In this document: positions 27,460 to 36,708 of the stretch, in pieces
Position numbering within the stretch: position 1 is the first letter of the stretch
Layout of the letters: each line of letters opens with the position of its first letter
Origin: Cellulomonas taurus
GTDB lineage: Bacteria; Actinomycetota; Actinomycetes; Actinomycetales; Cellulomonadaceae
Length of the DNA stretch: 64,000 bases
NCBI RefSeq assembly: GCF_012931845.1
Contig: NZ_CP051884.1
Coordinates: forward strand, 558,001-622,000
Direction of reading: 5' to 3'
The notes under the pieces: generated by a model
The model's database searches: none
Told to the model about the DNA's origin: nothing
Seen by the model: the letters and a program-made list of their open reading frames with translations, nothing else
Position numbers and translations under genes: made by a program

Positions 27460-29616
27460 GTGGCCCGAGCAGCCCAGCGCGGATCCGGTCGCGCGCGCAC
27501 CGGTAACAGTGGTGCCCAGCGCCGACGGCCTCGGTCCGAGCAGGGTCTGATCCCGGTGCTGGCGGATGTCGCCCGGGACGTCGACCGCGCGGTGCAGCGT
27601 CCGCCGACCCGGTCGACGGTGCGGACCAAGTTCCAGGTGGTCGCGTTGCTGGTCCGCGAGGAGCGGGCCCGGGTCATGGCGGACGCCGAGCTGTCCTCCG
27701 CCAAGCGCACCGAGGAGTTGAAGCGGCTGGACGGCGTGGCGACGATGCTGGCCAAGACCGCCGCGCGGGACACCTCGCTGCTGGAGCTGCTCGCAGAGGA
27801 CGCCCGGGTCACCGAGGCGGCGCGGGAGCTGAAGGTGACCCTGATGCGGGACGCCGGCCTGGACGTGCCGGACGAACCGGAGCCCGAGCCCGCCGCGACC
27901 CCGGTCGCGACCATCCCGATGACGCCCACCCACGCGGTGCCGCCGTCGGTGCTGGCCCGGCAGCGGTCGAACCCGTTCCTGCCGCCGGACTTCGAGGCGG
28001 CGGCGGAGAAGATCGCCGGCAAGCCGCGGCGGTTGGCCGGTTGGGAGCTGCTGGAGCCGCTGTTCCGGTCCTTCGAGCGCGCGGCGACCGGCGCACCGGC
28101 ATGCATGGAGCTGCCGGAGCCGGGCCGGGTGTCGGCGCCGCTCGGCCGGAATCTGATGCCGCACCAGGCGCAGGTGGTCGAGGCGACCGCCCGCGGGCAC
28201 CGGACCTTCCTGCTCGCCGACGAGCCGGGTCTGGGCAAGACGGCACAGGCACTGCTCGCAGCGCAGGCGGCGAACGCCTACCCGCTGCTGGTCGTGGTGC
28301 CGAATGTGGTCAAGACCAACTGGGCGCACGAGGTCGGCCTGTGGACGCCGCAGCGCCGGGTCACCGTGGTGCACGGCGACGGGGAGAAGGTCGACGGCTT
28401 CGCCGATGTCGTGGTGGTCAACTACGAGATCCTGGACCGGCACGTCGGCTGGCTGGGCAACTTCGGCTTCCGCGGGATGGTCGTCGACGAGGCGCACTTC
28501 ATCAAGAACAAGTCCTCGCAGCGCTCCCAGCACGTGCTGGCGCTGTCCGAGCGGATCCGGGACCGGGCCTCGCGGCCGCTGATGATGGCGCTGACCGGCA
28601 CCCCGCTGATCAACGACATCGAGGACTTCCGGGCGATCTGGCAGTTCCTGGGTTGGATCGACGACGTCAAGCCGCTGGGTCGCCTGATGGCGGCGCTGGA
28701 GGACTCCGGCCTGACCCCGGCCGACCCTGGCTTCTACTCCGCTGCCCGATCGGCGGTGATCGACATGGGGATCGTGCGCCGGCGCAAGGTGGACGTGGTC
28801 GCCGACATCCCGGCCCGCCGGGTCGCGGACCTGCCGGTGGAGCTGGACGGGGCGGTGGCGCGGTCGATCAAGGCGGCGGAGGCGGCGCTGGCCGAACGAC
28901 TGGTCGGCCGCTACCGGGCGGCGCTCGCCGCCACCGGTCACGACACGTCCATCGGCGCCGAGGTCGATCACGAGCTGGCGCGTCGGGTGGCCGCGGGCGA
29001 GCTGAAGGACTCCAGCTCCAAGACCGGCGGCGAGAACGTCTTCACGATGGTGCGCCGGATCGGTCAGGCCAAGGCGGGGCTGGCGGCGGACTATGCGGCA
29101 CAGCTGGCCCGGAACGTCGGCAAGGTGGTGTTCTTCGCGCGGCACGTCGACGTGATGGACGCGGCCGAGAAGCACTTCGCGGACCGGGGGATCCGGTACA
29201 GCTCGATCCGTGGCGACCAGACCACGCGGGTGCGGGACAAGAACATCAAGGCCTTCGTCGAGGACCCCGAGGTCTCGATCGTGGTCTGTTCGCTGATGGC
29301 CGCCGGGGTCGGGCTGAATCTGCAGGTGGCGTCCAACCTGGTGTTGGCGGAGCTGTCCTGGACGGATGCCGAGCAGACCCAGGCGATCGACCGGATCCAC
29401 CGGATCGGGCAGGACGAGCCGGTGACCGCCTGGCGGATCATCGCCGCGCAGACCATCGACTCCAAGATCGCCGAGCTGATCGACAGCAAGTCGGCACTGG
29501 CGGCCCGTGCGCTGGACGGTGCCGACGAGGAGGACGGCGCCTCGTCCACCGATGTGCAGCTCGAGGCGTTGGTCGCCCTGTTGGTGGATGCCCTCGCCGC
29601 TGAGCGTGGAGCCTGA
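27460..29616 (+). CDS. SNF2-family DEAD/DEAH-box helicase
   Basis: ATP-driven DNA translocase of 718 residues. An unassigned N-terminal part (1-230) with an acidic/proline linker EPEPEPAATP is followed by the SNF2 motor: Walker A DEPGLGKTAQ (about 255-264), VVPNVVKTNW, the DEAH box VVDEAHFIKNKSSQRS (near 343), LTGTPLINDIEDF, and the C-terminal helicase half with VVCSLMAAGVGLNLQ and motif VI QAIDRIHRIGQ (near 640). All ATPase motifs are intact. The GTG at 27460 follows GGAGGAG. Bacterial SNF2 proteins work in repair, transcription recycling or defence; which applies here is unknown. A strong terminator follows. Confidence 0.9.
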   Translation: MARAAQRGSGRARTGNSGAQRRRPRSEQGLIPVLADVARDVDRAVQRPPTRSTVRTKFQVVALLVREERARVMADAELSSAKRTEELKRLDGVATMLAKTAARDTSLLELLAEDARVTEAARELKVTLMRDAGLDVPDEPEPEPAATPVATIPMTPTHAVPPSVLARQRSNPFLPPDFEAAAEKIAGKPRRLAGWELLEPLFRSFERAATGAPACMELPEPGRVSAPLGRNLMPHQAQVVEATARGHRTFLLADEPGLGKTAQALLAAQAANAYPLLVVVPNVVKTNWAHEVGLWTPQRRVTVVHGDGEKVDGFADVVVVNYEILDRHVGWLGNFGFRGMVVDEAHFIKNKSSQRSQHVLALSERIRDRASRPLMMALTGTPLINDIEDFRAIWQFLGWIDDVKPLGRLMAALEDSGLTPADPGFYSAARSAVIDMGIVRRRKVDVVADIPARRVADLPVELDGAVARSIKAAEAALAERLVGRYRAALAATGHDTSIGAEVDHELARRVAAGELKDSSSKTGGENVFTMVRRIGQAKAGLAADYAAQLARNVGKVVFFARHVDVMDAAEKHFADRGIRYSSIRGDQTTRVRDKNIKAFVEDPEVSIVVCSLMAAGVGLNLQVASNLVLAELSWTDAEQTQAIDRIHRIGQDEPVTAWRIIAAQTIDSKIAELIDSKSALAARALDGADEEDGASSTDVQLEALVALLVDALAAERGA

Positions 29617-29736
29617 GCATTCGGCACCTGGGTGCGATGCTCGGACCACTCAATCTGCCGGTGATGGCCCTCAGCTTGACCGGTGGTGACACCTAGTCGG
29701 GCGATTCGGGCGGTTCTGCTGCCGTAGACATATCCC

Positions 29737-29776
29737 TGTCGGCGGGGCCTGCTGCGGCTGACAGGCTCCGCCGACA
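29737..29776 (+). terminator. Hairpin terminator after the SNF2 helicase
   Basis: TGTCGGCGGGGCCTG (29737-29751) pairs with CAGGCTCCGCCGACA (29762-29776), 14 Watson-Crick pairs plus one G-T pair, with a 10-base loop. Confidence 0.75.
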
Positions 29777-29954
29777 CTCCTGTCCGCCCGACGATCCGCT
29801 CGACGATCCGCCCCGGGGATCCGACCGGCGTATCACTCGACCCTTCGTCCGGCCGTTCACTCGACCGGACGTGACGCGCCTCACGCGGTCGAGTGGTCAC
29901 CTGGCGAAACGTCGAACGGCTGTGACCAGCCTGTGTGAACGCTCACCGAGCTGG

Positions 29955-29983
29955 TTGACCGTCGACAGGTGTCACGTCATAGT
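29955..29983 (+). promoter_or_regulatory. Sigma-70-type promoter candidate upstream of the SF1-like giant
   Basis: TTGACC (29955-29960) and CATAGT (29978-29983) are separated by exactly 17 bases in a slightly AT-richer patch. It is one of the best promoter matches in the window and points toward the gene starting at 30164 or 30206, giving a leader of about 175-215 bases. Confidence 0.5.
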
Positions 29984-30163
29984 TCTCGTCAGACGGTGCG
30001 CGTCGCCTGCCCCCTGCGCGGCGCGCACTGTCCTCAGCCTCGGATCCCGGTCGAGCGCCACTGCTCCCGATCCACCCGATCCACCCCCGCAGTTCCGCAT
30101 GATCACCCGCTGCGGCGGCGTGCCGCCGGGTCTTCCTCAGCCCTGACGGTTAGCGTTCGGTGG

Positions 30164-33100
30164 GTGAATGTCCCCGCGCGCCGCAATCAGCAGCCGGAGG
30201 CCGACGTGACCCGTCCCGCTCCGGTCGAGGAAGCCCCGCAGCCCTCCGCCGCCGAACTGGTGGCGCAGTCGCTCGCGGGCTGGCGTTCTGCCCTGGTGGA
30301 GGCCGCGGGCGGGTCGACACTGGCCGATGTGGGCCTGCTCGGGGACGCCGCGCTGGACCTGACCGTGGCGCACCCCTCCGGCATCGCGCAGCTGTTCGCG
30401 GGCCGCTCCACCCGGCTGTCCAACCTGGTCCGTGAGGACGCGGCGCTGGGGTCCGCCCGCCGCCGCGCCCGGGCCGTCTCCGCGCGGGCGGCGACCTACG
30501 CCCAGCAGTACGGCATCGCGCCGACCTACCTGGCGATCGGTCTGGCGAGCTGGACCGAGCGCACCACCCCGGACACCGCCACCGACGACGTCGCCGCCCT
30601 GGCCACCGCCACCCGTCCCGGTGCCAGCGAGCCGACCCAGGACGAGGACGCGCCGGTCAGCCGCACCGTCCGCGCTCCGGTGCTGCTCCGGCCGGTCACC
30701 CTGCAGGCCCGCGGCACCGCCGAGAGCGACTACGAGCTCAGCCTGGAGCCCTCGCTCGAGGTCAACCCGGTGCTGGCCCGCGCCCTCCGTGGTCGCGGTG
30801 CGCTCCTCGACCCCGGTGCGCTGGCCCGCAGCGCCTTCACCGGCTCCGGCTTCGACCCGCAGGAGGCGCTGTCCCGCCTCGGGTCGCTCGGTGCGGCGGT
30901 GCTGGAGGACTTCCAGCTCACCGACCGGATCGTGGTGGGCACCTTCGTCCACCCGGGGCAGGTGCTGGTCGACGACCTCGACCGGTTGGCCGCCGGGCTC
31001 GACCGGCACGAGCTGGTCGCGGCGCTGGCAGGTGCTGATGCCACCACGGTGGCGGTCGACCTGCCCGAGCCGGTGGTCGGCGACCGGGACCCGGCCGCCG
31101 AGCGCGGTATCGGTGACCTGGACCCGGCGCAGCAGCACGTCCTCGATGTGGTCGCCACCGGCGCACACGTCTTCGTGGACGCGCCCGCCGACAGCGACCT
31201 GACCGGGACGGTGGCGGCGCTGGTCGCGGATGCCGCCGCCGCCGGCCGCACGGTGCTCTACGTCCCCGGCCACCGCCGCGCCGCCATCGCCCTGGCCGAG
31301 CGGCTCGACCGCCTGGGTGTGGGTGACGTGCTGCTGGACATCGCCCCGGACGCGGGGTGGCGCTCAGCCGCCGGTCGACGACTGCTCGGCGCGATGACCC
31401 TGGAGGCCGACCCGGGCGACCCGGCGCGTACCACCGCGCTGCGCTCCTCGCTGGTCACGCACCGGGAGCGGCTGCGCAACTACCTGTCCGGGCTGCACCT
31501 GCCGCGCGCGCCCTGGGGGGTGTCCGCCTACGACGCCTTCCAGGCGTTGGCCGCGCTGACCGCCGCCCGCCCGACCCCGAGCACCACGGTCCGGCTGGAC
31601 CCGGCGGTCGCCCGCGAGCTGGGTGCCGAGCGCCGCGCCGAGCTGGCCGAGCAGCTGCGCGCTGCCGCCGAGGTCGGCGCGTTCACGCTGCGCCCGGTCG
31701 ACACCCCCTGGTACGGCGCCTCCCTGGACACCGCCCAGCAGGCGCAGGACACCCTGGACCGGGTGCGCAGGCTGGCGGGGTCGGACGGTCTGCCCCGACT
31801 GCGCCGCCGGATCGCGGAGGTCGCCGAGGCCACCGGGTTCACCCCGGCCACCACGGTGCAGGGCTGGGGGGAGCAGCTCACGGTGCTCGCCGGGGTCCGG
31901 GGCACCCTGGACGACTTCCAGCCGATCGTCTTCGAGCGCAGCGTCGCCGACCTGGTCGCGGCGACCGCCAGCAAGTCCTGGCGCGCCGAGCACGACCAGC
32001 CGATGGGCTACTGGCTGCGCCGCCGCCTGAAGAAGCAGGCCAAGGATCTGCTCCGGCCCGGTCGCCACGTCGACGACCTGCATGCGGCCCTCGCCAACGC
32101 CCAGCACCAGCGCGAGGTCTGGCGGCAGCACTGCGCCGCCGGTGGCTGGCCGCAGCTGCCCGCCGGGATGGCGCAGATCGAGGCCGAGTACCAGCAGGTG
32201 CGAGCCGACCTGGACGCGCTGGCCCCGGTGCTGGTCGGCACCCCCGAGGGCGGTGAGCTGGCCGGGACCCCGGTGACCCAGGTCGCCGACCGGATCGAAC
32301 GGCTGCTCGCCGGTGCCGACACCCTGCCCGCGGTGCCCGAGCGCAGCCGTCTGGTGCGCGACCTGCGGGCCGCCGGGCTCGAACCGTTGCTCTACGACCT
32401 CGCGGACCGTCGGGTGCCCGCCTGGCTGGTCGGTCCGGAGCTCGACCTGGCGTGGTGGAGCACCGTCTTCGAGCAGATCATCACCGCCGATCCCGCCCTC
32501 GCCGGGTACGACGGTCGGTCGCTGGGCCGTCTGGTCGCCGAGTTCCGGCAGCTGGACCTGGCGCAGATCGAGGCGCTCGCCGGTCCGGTGCGCGCCCGGG
32601 CCGCCGCCCATGCCCGGCACGCGATGGAGCAGCACCAGGAGCAGACCGAGGCGCTGTTCGGTGAGCTGGTCGAGGACCGGTTCAGCGGGCTGCTGGAGGC
32701 GATGAGCCGCTACGGAGACGTCGCCCGCCGGCTGCGGCCGGTGCTGGCCGCCGCGCCGATGCTGGTGCCGCAGGTGCTGCCCGCCACCCGCACCGTCGAC
32801 CTGGTGGTGCTGGACGCCGCCGACCACCTGCCGGTGGAGGTGCTGCTGCCCGCGCTGGCCCGGGGTCGCCAGGTGGTCGTCCTCGGTGACCCGCGCTGCG
32901 CCTCCGGCTCCGCGGTGCCCGAGCTGGCGGCCGTGCTGCCCCGGGTGGCGCTGCACGCCGACGGCTCGCGCCGTGACCCGTACCTCACCGCCTTCCTGGC
33001 CGGGCACGGCTACGCCGGAGTGCTCAGCCCCACCCCGCTGCCCTCCGAGGCCGCGGCGGTCGGTTTCCACCCGGTGGACGGCACCGGGATGCCCGACGAC

Positions 33101-35077
33101 TCCGGCAGCGTGCAGAGCACCCGCGCCGAGGTGGACCGGGTGGTCGAGCTGGTCGCCGAGCACGCCTTCAACCGGCCCGAGGAATCGCTGGCGGTGATCA
33201 CCGCCTCCGCGCTGCACACCGCGCAGATCCGGGAGGCCGTGCTGTCCCAGGTGCGGGGCAACCCCGCGCTGGCGGCCGCCCTCGACGCCGGACGGCCCGA
33301 GCCCTTCGTGGTCACCGATCTCACCTCCATCGCCGGTCTGCGCCGGGACGCCGTCGTGCTGTCCCTCGGCTTCGGTCGCACCCCGCACGGTCGGGTGCTG
33401 CACCGGTTCGGCCCGATCAGCGAGGACGGAGGCGACGGCCTGCTGCTCGCCGCCCTCGGGGTCACGCGGCACCGGCTGGACGTGGTCAGCTGCCTGCTTG
33501 CCGACCAGCTGGACCGGGACCGGCTCCGTGGCGAGGGCCCGCAGCTCTACGCCGACCTGCTGCGGTTCGCCGAGCGCCGGGCGGCGGGTGACGCCGAGCT
33601 GCTGGCCGACATGACGGCAGCACTGGACGGCGCCGCGGCCGACAGCACGGACGCACTCGACGGTTCCGATGGTGTCGACGCTGCTGAGGGTGCCGCCGCG
33701 TCTGCTGCGGGCAACGCCCCGGCCGACCTCGCGACGACCGTCGCACCCGATGCCGATCAGAACGCCTCGGAGCCGGAACCGACCGTCACCGACCGCCTGG
33801 TCGTCGACCTGGCCGAGCGGCTGTGGCGGCACGGGCTCGTGGTGGAGCTCGACTACGGGCTGCCCGGCGGTCTGCACCTGCCGATGGCCGTGGGCCACCC
33901 CGACCTGCCCGGTCGGCTGCTGGTCGCGGTGCTCACCGACGACGACGCCTACGTCCGCGAGCCGAGCATCCGGGTTCGCGACCGCCAGGTGCCCGAACGG
34001 CTGGAACGCCTCGGGTGGAGTGTGGTCCGGGTCTGGTCGGTCGCCGCGTTCATCGACCCGGACGCCGAGGTCGACCGGATCCGGCGCGCCGTGCACGCGG
34101 TGGCCGACTCCCAGGTCGACCGGGCTCGGCTCGAACGGCAGCGTGCGATGCTGCTGCTGCCCGAGGTCCCGGTCGTGCACGCCGACGAACTCGACCCGCC
34201 CACGACGGGCGCCATCTCGGTGATCGGGCTGCCCACCGACGCCGGGCTGCCGGTCGGCGGCGGCGCCCGCGACGGTGAGCCGCCGGCGATGACGGCGCCG
34301 ACCTGGACCGTGCCCGGATTCGAGGGACGCTCCGGCACCGGTGAGCTGCCAGCCGTCGTGGCGGATGCGGGCTCCGCCGACGTCGCGGCCGACGAGGGCG
34401 CAGCGTCCACGACCCCCGGTGCGTCCTCTGCACGAGGCAGCGCTGCTCGGACCTCGGCTGATGAGGTGGCCCGTCTGGGTGTTCAGCCGTCCTCGGGTCG
34501 CGGGGCGGCCCGTCCGGCCACGGGCGCTGTCCCGGCCTCGGGCAACGTCCCGACCTCAGGGGCTGTGCCGACCTCGGGCGACGTGCGGGCCCCCGGCGCA
34601 GCTCCGACGTCGGGTGACGCTCCGGCCTCGGGTGGCGCCGCGACCTCCGGTGGCGACCAGGCTCGTCCGGGGGCGGTCCCGGCCCACGACGGCGACGGGG
34701 CTCGGCCGCGCACCGGCACGGTTCCGGTGCTGGACGACGACCCGGCCCGTCCGCGGACCGGCACCCTGCCACTGGTCGCCGCCGACATCCCGGGCGTCAT
34801 GGAGGCTGCCGCGCCGATGACCGGCTCGCTGCCGATCGTGCCGAAGCCCTCCCCGGGCGACGGCCCCGGCCCGCGACCCGATGTGCGGCCGGGACTCCCG
34901 ATCAGCGCCTATTCCGACGACCAGCTGGACGAGTTGGTCGCGTGGATGCTCGCCGACGGACACGAGCGCACCGAGTCGCAGCTCGCCGCCGAACTGCGGC
35001 TGGAGCTCGGGGTGACCCGGCGGGGGTCGCGGGTGGACTCGGTGGTCTCGGCCGCCGTCCGTCGCGCGCTCGGCTGA
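30164..35077 (+). CDS. Giant SF1-helicase-like protein with eroded ATPase motifs and MTES_1575-like domain
   Basis: A 1637-residue protein of unknown function. About 330-420 corresponds to the first helicase motifs, but the Walker A position reads APADSDLTGT instead of GxxGxGK[ST], and the motif II position (near 882) reads VVLDAADHLP instead of a DE box. About 1040-1130 (VTDLTSIAGLRRDAVVLSLGFG) resembles the C-terminal motor of large SF1 helicases. About 1225-1300 (VAVLTDDDAYV, RVRDRQVPERLERLGWSVVR) resembles the Vsr-fold MTES_1575 nuclease-like domain, though its first acidic residue is not evident. Residues 1390-1545 are low-complexity PTSG-rich repeats, and 1580-1637 a small conserved helical end. 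TAGCGT lies 7 bases before the GTG at 30164 (leaderless); a GTG at 30206 with GGAGG upstream is the alternative. Confidence 0.75.
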   Translation: MNVPARRNQQPEADVTRPAPVEEAPQPSAAELVAQSLAGWRSALVEAAGGSTLADVGLLGDAALDLTVAHPSGIAQLFAGRSTRLSNLVREDAALGSARRRARAVSARAATYAQQYGIAPTYLAIGLASWTERTTPDTATDDVAALATATRPGASEPTQDEDAPVSRTVRAPVLLRPVTLQARGTAESDYELSLEPSLEVNPVLARALRGRGALLDPGALARSAFTGSGFDPQEALSRLGSLGAAVLEDFQLTDRIVVGTFVHPGQVLVDDLDRLAAGLDRHELVAALAGADATTVAVDLPEPVVGDRDPAAERGIGDLDPAQQHVLDVVATGAHVFVDAPADSDLTGTVAALVADAAAAGRTVLYVPGHRRAAIALAERLDRLGVGDVLLDIAPDAGWRSAAGRRLLGAMTLEADPGDPARTTALRSSLVTHRERLRNYLSGLHLPRAPWGVSAYDAFQALAALTAARPTPSTTVRLDPAVARELGAERRAELAEQLRAAAEVGAFTLRPVDTPWYGASLDTAQQAQDTLDRVRRLAGSDGLPRLRRRIAEVAEATGFTPATTVQGWGEQLTVLAGVRGTLDDFQPIVFERSVADLVAATASKSWRAEHDQPMGYWLRRRLKKQAKDLLRPGRHVDDLHAALANAQHQREVWRQHCAAGGWPQLPAGMAQIEAEYQQVRADLDALAPVLVGTPEGGELAGTPVTQVADRIERLLAGADTLPAVPERSRLVRDLRAAGLEPLLYDLADRRVPAWLVGPELDLAWWSTVFEQIITADPALAGYDGRSLGRLVAEFRQLDLAQIEALAGPVRARAAAHARHAMEQHQEQTEALFGELVEDRFSGLLEAMSRYGDVARRLRPVLAAAPMLVPQVLPATRTVDLVVLDAADHLPVEVLLPALARGRQVVVLGDPRCASGSAVPELAAVLPRVALHADGSRRDPYLTAFLAGHGYAGVLSPTPLPSEAAAVGFHPVDGTGMPDDSGSVQSTRAEVDRVVELVAEHAFNRPEESLAVITASALHTAQIREAVLSQVRGNPALAAALDAGRPEPFVVTDLTSIAGLRRDAVVLSLGFGRTPHGRVLHRFGPISEDGGDGLLLAALGVTRHRLDVVSCLLADQLDRDRLRGEGPQLYADLLRFAERRAAGDAELLADMTAALDGAAADSTDALDGSDGVDAAEGAAASAAGNAPADLATTVAPDADQNASEPEPTVTDRLVVDLAERLWRHGLVVELDYGLPGGLHLPMAVGHPDLPGRLLVAVLTDDDAYVREPSIRVRDRQVPERLERLGWSVVRVWSVAAFIDPDAEVDRIRRAVHAVADSQVDRARLERQRAMLLLPEVPVVHADELDPPTTGAISVIGLPTDAGLPVGGGARDGEPPAMTAPTWTVPGFEGRSGTGELPAVVADAGSADVAADEGAASTTPGASSARGSAARTSADEVARLGVQPSSGRGAARPATGAVPASGNVPTSGAVPTSGDVRAPGAAPTSGDAPASGGAATSGGDQARPGAVPAHDGDGARPRTGTVPVLDDDPARPRTGTLPLVAADIPGVMEAAAPMTGSLPIVPKPSPGDGPGPRPDVRPGLPISAYSDDQLDELVAWMLADGHERTESQLAAELRLELGVTRRGSRVDSVVSAAVRRALG

Positions 35078-35097
35078 CGGGTCGACACACACCCTCA

Positions 35098-35131
35098 GGT
35101 CGCCGTCCCGCTGTGAACGGGGACGGCGGCC
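35098..35131. terminator. Bidirectional hairpin between convergent genes
   Basis: GGTCGCCGTCCC (35098-35109) pairs with GGGACGGCGGCC (35120-35131) at 11 of 12 positions, with a 10-base loop. It separates the ends of the SF1-like gene and the small minus-strand gene. Confidence 0.6.
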
Positions 35132-35134
35132 TGC

Positions 35135-35332
35135 TCACCCCCAGTGCGGCGGCACGTCCCGCAGCAGTTGCTCGTCGTTGGACTCGGCGGGCCGGTCCCC
35201 CCAGCCGGTGTCCGAGTCGTCGGCGCTGCGGCGCGGGGTGACCGGACCGGCGTCCTCGCCACCCTGCCTGACCACCCGGCGATGACGTCGCGGCGACGGC
35301 TGCGCAGACGGGGGCGTGGACGACTCACTCAC
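35135..35332 (-). CDS. Small conserved actinobacterial protein ending in PPHWG
   Basis: A 65-residue hydrophilic, charged protein: SADDSDTGWGDRP, ESNDEQLLRDVPPHWG. The DDSDxGWGxRP and C-terminal PPHW pattern recurs, as far as I recall, in small uncharacterised actinobacterial proteins encoded near housekeeping genes. It is probably disordered and cytosolic. No function can be assigned. It lies 50 bases downstream of mscL on the same strand. Confidence 0.65.
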   Translation of the reverse strand: MSESSTPPSAQPSPRRHRRVVRQGGEDAGPVTPRRSADDSDTGWGDRPAESNDEQLLRDVPPHWG

Positions 35333-35382
35333 CGGAGCATCATCCCACCCCGGGCCGGGCGTTCAGGTGCCGAGCTGTGCCG

Positions 35383-35934
35383 TCAGGCGCGATGGGCGCC
35401 GTGCCCGCCCGCCTCCGGGCTGCCGGGTGCCTCGGGGGTGCCCGGTGCCGGGTACTGCCCGGTGTCGGCCCGCAGGGCGGTGCTGGACTGGGCGGCCAGC
35501 AGGTCGCGGATCTCCTGCAGCAGCAGGATGTCCTCGGAGGGCCGCGCGGGCTCCGCCTCGACCCCCTTCTTGCGCCGTTCGGCCAGCTTGTTCAGCGGCA
35601 GCACGATGATGAAGTAGATCGCCGCGGCGGTGATCAGGAACTGCAGCAGCGCGTTGAGGATCAGGCCGACATTGATCTCGGCGTCGTTGCGGCCGGAGAT
35701 GACCCACAGGCTGGAGATGTCCGGCTTGCCGAAGATCATCGCGATGAGCGGCGCGATCAGACCCTCTTGGATCGCGGTGACCACGGCACCGAAGGCGGCG
35801 CCGATGACGACGCCGACGGCCAGCTCGATCGCATTGCCGCGGGAGATGAAGTCCTTGAATCCCTGGAACACGGCGCCGAGGCCCTTGGCCCGCTCACCGG
35901 CGGCCCGCAGACCCTTGTTCACTGTGTCGCTCAT
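35383..35934 (-). CDS. mscL: Large-conductance mechanosensitive channel
   Basis: Homopentameric emergency-release channel of the cytoplasmic membrane. The 183 residues contain GFKDFISRGNAIELAVGVVIGAAFGAVVTA (TM1, about 24-55), the periplasmic loop with the FGKPD motif, and TM2 (LLQFLITAAAIYFIIVLPLN, near 103-122). The charged cytoplasmic segment ERRKKG and a bundle helix EDILLLQEIRDLL follow, then about 30 Pro/Gly/Ala-rich residues that make it longer than the usual 130-150. The start ATG at 35934 precedes MSDTVNKGL. The SAF-domain gene is 38 bases upstream on the same strand. Confidence 0.93.
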   Translation of the reverse strand: MSDTVNKGLRAAGERAKGLGAVFQGFKDFISRGNAIELAVGVVIGAAFGAVVTAIQEGLIAPLIAMIFGKPDISSLWVISGRNDAEINVGLILNALLQFLITAAAIYFIIVLPLNKLAERRKKGVEAEPARPSEDILLLQEIRDLLAAQSSTALRADTGQYPAPGTPEAPGSPEAGGHGAHRA

Positions 35935-35972
35935 GGCCCCTCGATCCGATCGACTCGCGGCTTTCGCCCGCA

Positions 35973-36590
35973 TCATTCCACGAGGATCGCCGACAGGCCG
36001 GTGGAAGCACTCGCCGCGCTCAGCTGTACCGCCTGATCGGGATCGACGGCCAGCAGAACCACACCGTCGTCCGACCCTCGGGTCGGCGGGTCGGTGTCGT
36101 CGGAGCCGGGTCGGCTGAGCACCAGGGCACCGGTGGCCACGGTGACCGCCCCGGAGTCGGGCATCGTGCTGACCACGTCCACCCGTCGGCCGGGCATCAG
36201 ATACCCGACGGTGCTGGCATCGGCGAACCGGACCGGGACGGTCACGGTCCCCGGCGGGCCGGTGTCCAGGGTGTCGGCGAGCAGGGCCGCGACCAACGGC
36301 AGCCCGGCCGGGATCTCGACCGCGGTCCGAGCGCCCAGCAGTGTCGTGTCGTCGTCGGTCACCCCGTCGGGCAGCGTGCCGGTGGGCAGCGGGCGACGTG
36401 CCAGGTCGTCGACGCCCACGGTGCTGCCGAGCGGGATGTCGCGGGCGGCGACCAGCACGGTGCTGGTCGGCGGGCCGGGGGAGCGGATCGCCTGCACCAG
36501 GAGCAGAGCCGCCAGGGCGAGGCACAGGGCGGCGGCGGGTCGGCGGCCCCGCCACAGCAGGCGGCGCAGGCTCGGGGGAAGGCGGTCCAT
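35973..36590 (-). CDS. SAF-domain membrane protein (CpaB/FlgA-like)
   Basis: A 205-residue protein with a basic N-terminus, one transmembrane helix (PAAALCLALAALLLVQAI, about 18-35) and an extracytoplasmic SAF domain (TVLVAARDIPLGSTVGVDDLARRPLPTGTL; PAGLPLVAALLA). This is followed by the RcpC/CpaB-like strand VGYLMPGRRVDVVSTM. SAF/CpaB proteins act in Flp pilus assembly or as wall-associated chaperones, but no other pilus gene is near, so the role is open. An ATG at 36590 is the likely start. A hairpin lies upstream at 36635. Confidence 0.85.
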   Translation of the reverse strand: MDRLPPSLRRLLWRGRRPAAALCLALAALLLVQAIRSPGPPTSTVLVAARDIPLGSTVGVDDLARRPLPTGTLPDGVTDDDTTLLGARTAVEIPAGLPLVAALLADTLDTGPPGTVTVPVRFADASTVGYLMPGRRVDVVSTMPDSGAVTVATGALVLSRPGSDDTDPPTRGSDDGVVLLAVDPDQAVQLSAASASTGLSAILVE

Positions 36591-36634
36591 ACGCCGACGC
36601 TAGGCACGGTCGAGGGCGCATCGTCCGGACAGCA

Positions 36635-36674
36635 CACAACCCCTGGGGACGGCCGAAGGGCCCCAGGGGTTGTG
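36635..36674 (-). terminator. Hairpin terminator after the FmdB-family gene
   Basis: CACAACCCCTGGGG (36635-36648) and its exact complement (36661-36674) form a 14-bp stem with a 12-base loop, between the FmdB gene and the SAF gene, both on the minus strand. Confidence 0.8.
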
Positions 36675-36708
36675 GACAGGTGAGGGCCCCGGTGATCCGG
36701 GGAGCGGC

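Larger units (their letters stand above)
29617..30163. other. 547-base intergenic region with terminator, repeats and promoter
   Basis: No gene is supported. It holds the SNF2 terminator (29737-29776), and two direct copies of CACTCGACC or a close variant (29834 and 29858) with an inverted copy GGTCGAGTG at 29887-29895. A good promoter follows at 29955-29983. The arrangement looks like a regulated promoter for the large downstream gene. Confidence 0.5.

Noticed and set aside
31364..34180. Very long open frame on the minus strand (over 900 codons)
   Set aside because: It lies fully antisense to the SF1-like gene, its translation is His/Gly/Gln-rich without domains, and long antisense frames are expected in DNA of this GC content. 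The same holds for minus-strand frames at 26908-29649 and 4247-6109 and the upstream part of 38000-40313.
35973..36590. Start of a Flp pilus (tad) locus from the CpaB-like gene
   Set aside because: No TadA/TadB/TadC, prepilin or CpaF genes occur nearby; the gene stands with mscL and an FmdB gene.
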